7,392 bases of DNA from Pseudomonadota bacterium (GTDB lineage Bacteria; Pseudomonadota; Alphaproteobacteria; Rhizobiales; Hyphomicrobiaceae). The DNA lies in the NCBI GenBank assembly GCA_021813195.1, contig JAKALI010000189.1, positions 1-7,392 of the forward strand. The letters are read 5' to 3'. A program made the translations under genes and the position numbers. The notes beneath the pieces were generated by a model. It ran no database searches, was not told the origin of the DNA, and worked only from the letters and a program-made list of their open reading frames with translations. Position 1 is the stretch's first letter, and each line of letters begins with the position of its first letter. Below are positions 7,101 to 7,392 of the stretch, piece by piece.

Positions 7101-7392
7101 CCATCGTCGATGTGGTACAGCTTGCCGTGAAGCAGGTTGGCTTGCCGGACAGAACGGATGTCCACCTTCTCGCGTATCCAGGCGGCACAGCGGCGAGCGA
7201 TTTCCTTTTGCTGCAGTCGATTGGCCAGTTCAAGGCCTTCGTCTTCTATCTTGAACGACTTCTTGTCAGTCTTATCGGGATCAAGCGAGGCAATGAACCG
7301 TGGCTCGCCAAAGAGAAAATTCAGGTGTTCGATGCTGTCCAGTTCGGCGGACAGTGCTTCGTAGGCGTATATGGTGAAGTATGCCGAGACAA
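4187..7392 (-). CDS. PLD-nuclease/SF2 (SNF2-like) helicase fusion, 5'-partial
   Basis: Predicted ATP-dependent DNA translocase fused to an HKD nuclease. The reading frame stays open to the right edge (1067 codons plus stop visible), so the true start lies outside the window. Visible domains in order: a PLD fold, starting with a strand reading SAYFTIYAYEAL and later LNFLFGEPRFI; one HKD motif at 7049-7129 (HGKLYHID, then GSSNFTRRGL); Walker A ADSVGLGKT at 6662-6688; Walker B DESH at 6401-6412; motif III SATP at 6266-6277; a coiled-coil plus acidic insert at about 5570-5710; motif V (ATDCISEGQNLQ, ATD at 5102-5110); motif VI QRFGRIDRIGS at 4988-5020; and a C-terminal domain of about 260 residues ending in KDKNDA. 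All core helicase motifs look intact. Only one HKD copy is visible, so a dimer would be needed for a PLD-type active site (family knowledge). It is the first visible gene of the cassette and overlaps the methyltransferase start by 8 bases. The family assignment is strong; the role in phage restriction is inferred from context. Confidence 0.93.
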   Translation of the reverse strand, partial: VSAYFTIYAYEALSAELDSIEHLNFLFGEPRFIASLDPDKTDKKSFKIEDEGLELANRLQQKEIARRCAAWIREKVDIRSVRQANLLHGKLYHIDDGRREHAILGSSNFTRRGLGLSATPNIELNLIVDGDRDRAELKEWFDQLWADESLVADVKAEVLRYLEQLYVNHAPEFIYFKTLFHVFERFLSGQADDAQLFDRTAIVDTDIWKALFDFQKDGAKGAIHKINAHNGCILADSVGLGKTYTALAVIKYYELRNLRVLVLCPKKLRDNWTVYLAQNNSELNPFLRDRFGYTVLSHTDLSRETGKVDGIDLAALNWGNFDLIVIDESHNFRNNTKGKRDEDGNIIRKSRYERLMEDIIQTGVKTKVLLLSATPVNNDLKDLRNQIYFVTEGRDAAFSTSFGIHSIKDTLTTAQKTFMEWAKRAGEKDARDLMDRLSAGFFTLLDELTIARSRKHIQKYYRASLVQIGQFPKRKKPESVFSEIDLKGRFLSYDRLNDEISNYQLSLFNPSRYVLPQFKAQYEARNILNFSQENREKFLIGMMKVNFLKRLESSVHSFAITMERTVGKIEDLENRLRQFQEHRQAEADDVQPDFFAEPEEEDEDLAEAFQVGGKLRFRMEHLDVAAWLKDLATDKQQLSLLADAAQSVDAKRDAKLAELKKIIEHKVKQPTTNAGGQENRKIIVFCAFADTAAYLYEELEEWALKKLNVHIALVSGGAKPNRTTFGHADFTQILINFAPRAKQRAKMKSMPQDGEIDILIATDCISEGQNLQDCDLLVNYDIHWNPVRIIQRFGRIDRIGSPNSAIQLVNFWPTPDLNKYINLKNRVEARMALVDIAATAEDNILQAEDLRELIQEDLRYRDKQLLRLKDEVLDLEDFNESVALNEFTLDDFRMELAAYIEANREKLEEAPFGLYAVVPPHAEYQTIKPGAIYCLKQRIEAAGNEAVNPLQPYFLVYIRDDGEVRYNFTSPKQVLEIFRAVSQGKTEPYADLCELFDAQTKHGEDMSQYSSLLDKAVSAIAAQFGRKSVGNLFAGRGGKLTDASKQIKHAADFELITWLVIKDKNDA
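4203..4207 (-). promoter_or_regulatory. Ribosome binding site (AAGGA) for the methyltransferase
   Basis: On the minus strand the end of the helicase gene reads AAGGA, then 8 bases, then ATG at 4194. This decides the start of the methyltransferase in favour of 4194 over the in-frame TTG at 4233. Because it lies inside the helicase coding sequence, translation of the two genes is probably coupled. Confidence 0.75.
4814..4850 (-). repeat. Short in-frame direct repeat in the helicase gene
   Basis: A 13-base unit occurs at 4814-4826 and again at 4838-4850 with a 24-base period. It encodes the sequence EDLRELIQEDLR, so EDLR recurs 8 residues apart in a helical region after motif VI. The period preserves frame. 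It may be chance codon reuse in a helix rather than a functional element. Confidence 0.5.

Larger units (their letters stand above)
1..7392 (-). other. Hma-like helicase-methylase-ATPase defence cassette (partial at both ends)
   Basis: Three large genes on one strand overlap by 8 and 4 bases: PLD-helicase, Eco57I-like adenine methyltransferase, then SMC-like ATPase. The composition and order match the predicted antiviral system I know as Hma (Helicase, Methylase, ATPase) from PADLOC. This naming is from memory of the gene set, not from a search. No intergenic region, terminator or internal promoter is visible, so the promoter must lie to the right of the window and the terminator to the left. 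Further components could exist beyond either edge. Confidence 0.7.

Noticed and set aside
4187..7165. GTG at 7165 as the start of the helicase gene (992 residues).
   Set aside because: The frame continues without a stop to position 7392, and the upstream residues (SAYFTIYAYEAL, LNFLFGEPRFI) belong to the PLD fold. The real start is outside the window.
259..7392. Class 1 DISARM (SNF2 helicase DrmD plus methylase DrmMI).
   Set aside because: The helicase here carries a fused HKD domain and the methylase is followed directly by an SMC-like ATPase; drmA, drmB and drmC are not seen. Genes outside the window could still change this.

Overview
The window carries three genes on the minus strand, packed end to end with no intergenic space. 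In transcription order (right to left) they are: (1) a large helicase with an N-terminal phospholipase-D-type (HKD) nuclease domain, 7392 to 4187, whose start lies beyond the right edge; (2) a 1311-residue Eco57I-like N6-adenine DNA methyltransferase with a TaqI-type C-terminal specificity region, 4194 to 259; and (3) the first 87 codons of an SMC/RecF-like ATPase, 262 to 1, cut by the left edge. The gene junctions overlap by 8 and 4 bases. Each downstream start has a good Shine-Dalgarno sequence inside the end of the preceding gene, so this reads as one transcriptional and translational unit.

The set helicase + methylase + ATPase, in this order and with this fusion architecture, matches what I recall being named Hma (Helicase-Methylase-ATPase) in the PADLOC catalogue of predicted antiviral defence systems. 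To my knowledge its mechanism is not worked out. Inference: the methyltransferase marks host DNA, the SF2/SNF2-type helicase translocates on unmarked DNA, the HKD domain is the visible candidate nuclease, and the SMC-like ATPase may sense DNA or regulate assembly. No promoter, terminator, RNA gene, CRISPR array or insertion sequence is visible; every base is inside one of the three genes.

The organism looks like a moderately GC-rich bacterium with strong AAGGA/GAGG ribosome binding sites, for example a beta- or gammaproteobacterium. That assignment is weak, because defence cassettes move horizontally. Hand counts show composition is uneven. Sampled rows in the catalytic middle of the methyltransferase are about 65-70% GC, positions 481-1680 (most of the C-terminal target-recognition part) average about 54%, and the last about 300 bases before position 181 return to about 65%. 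This fits mosaic evolution of the specificity module.
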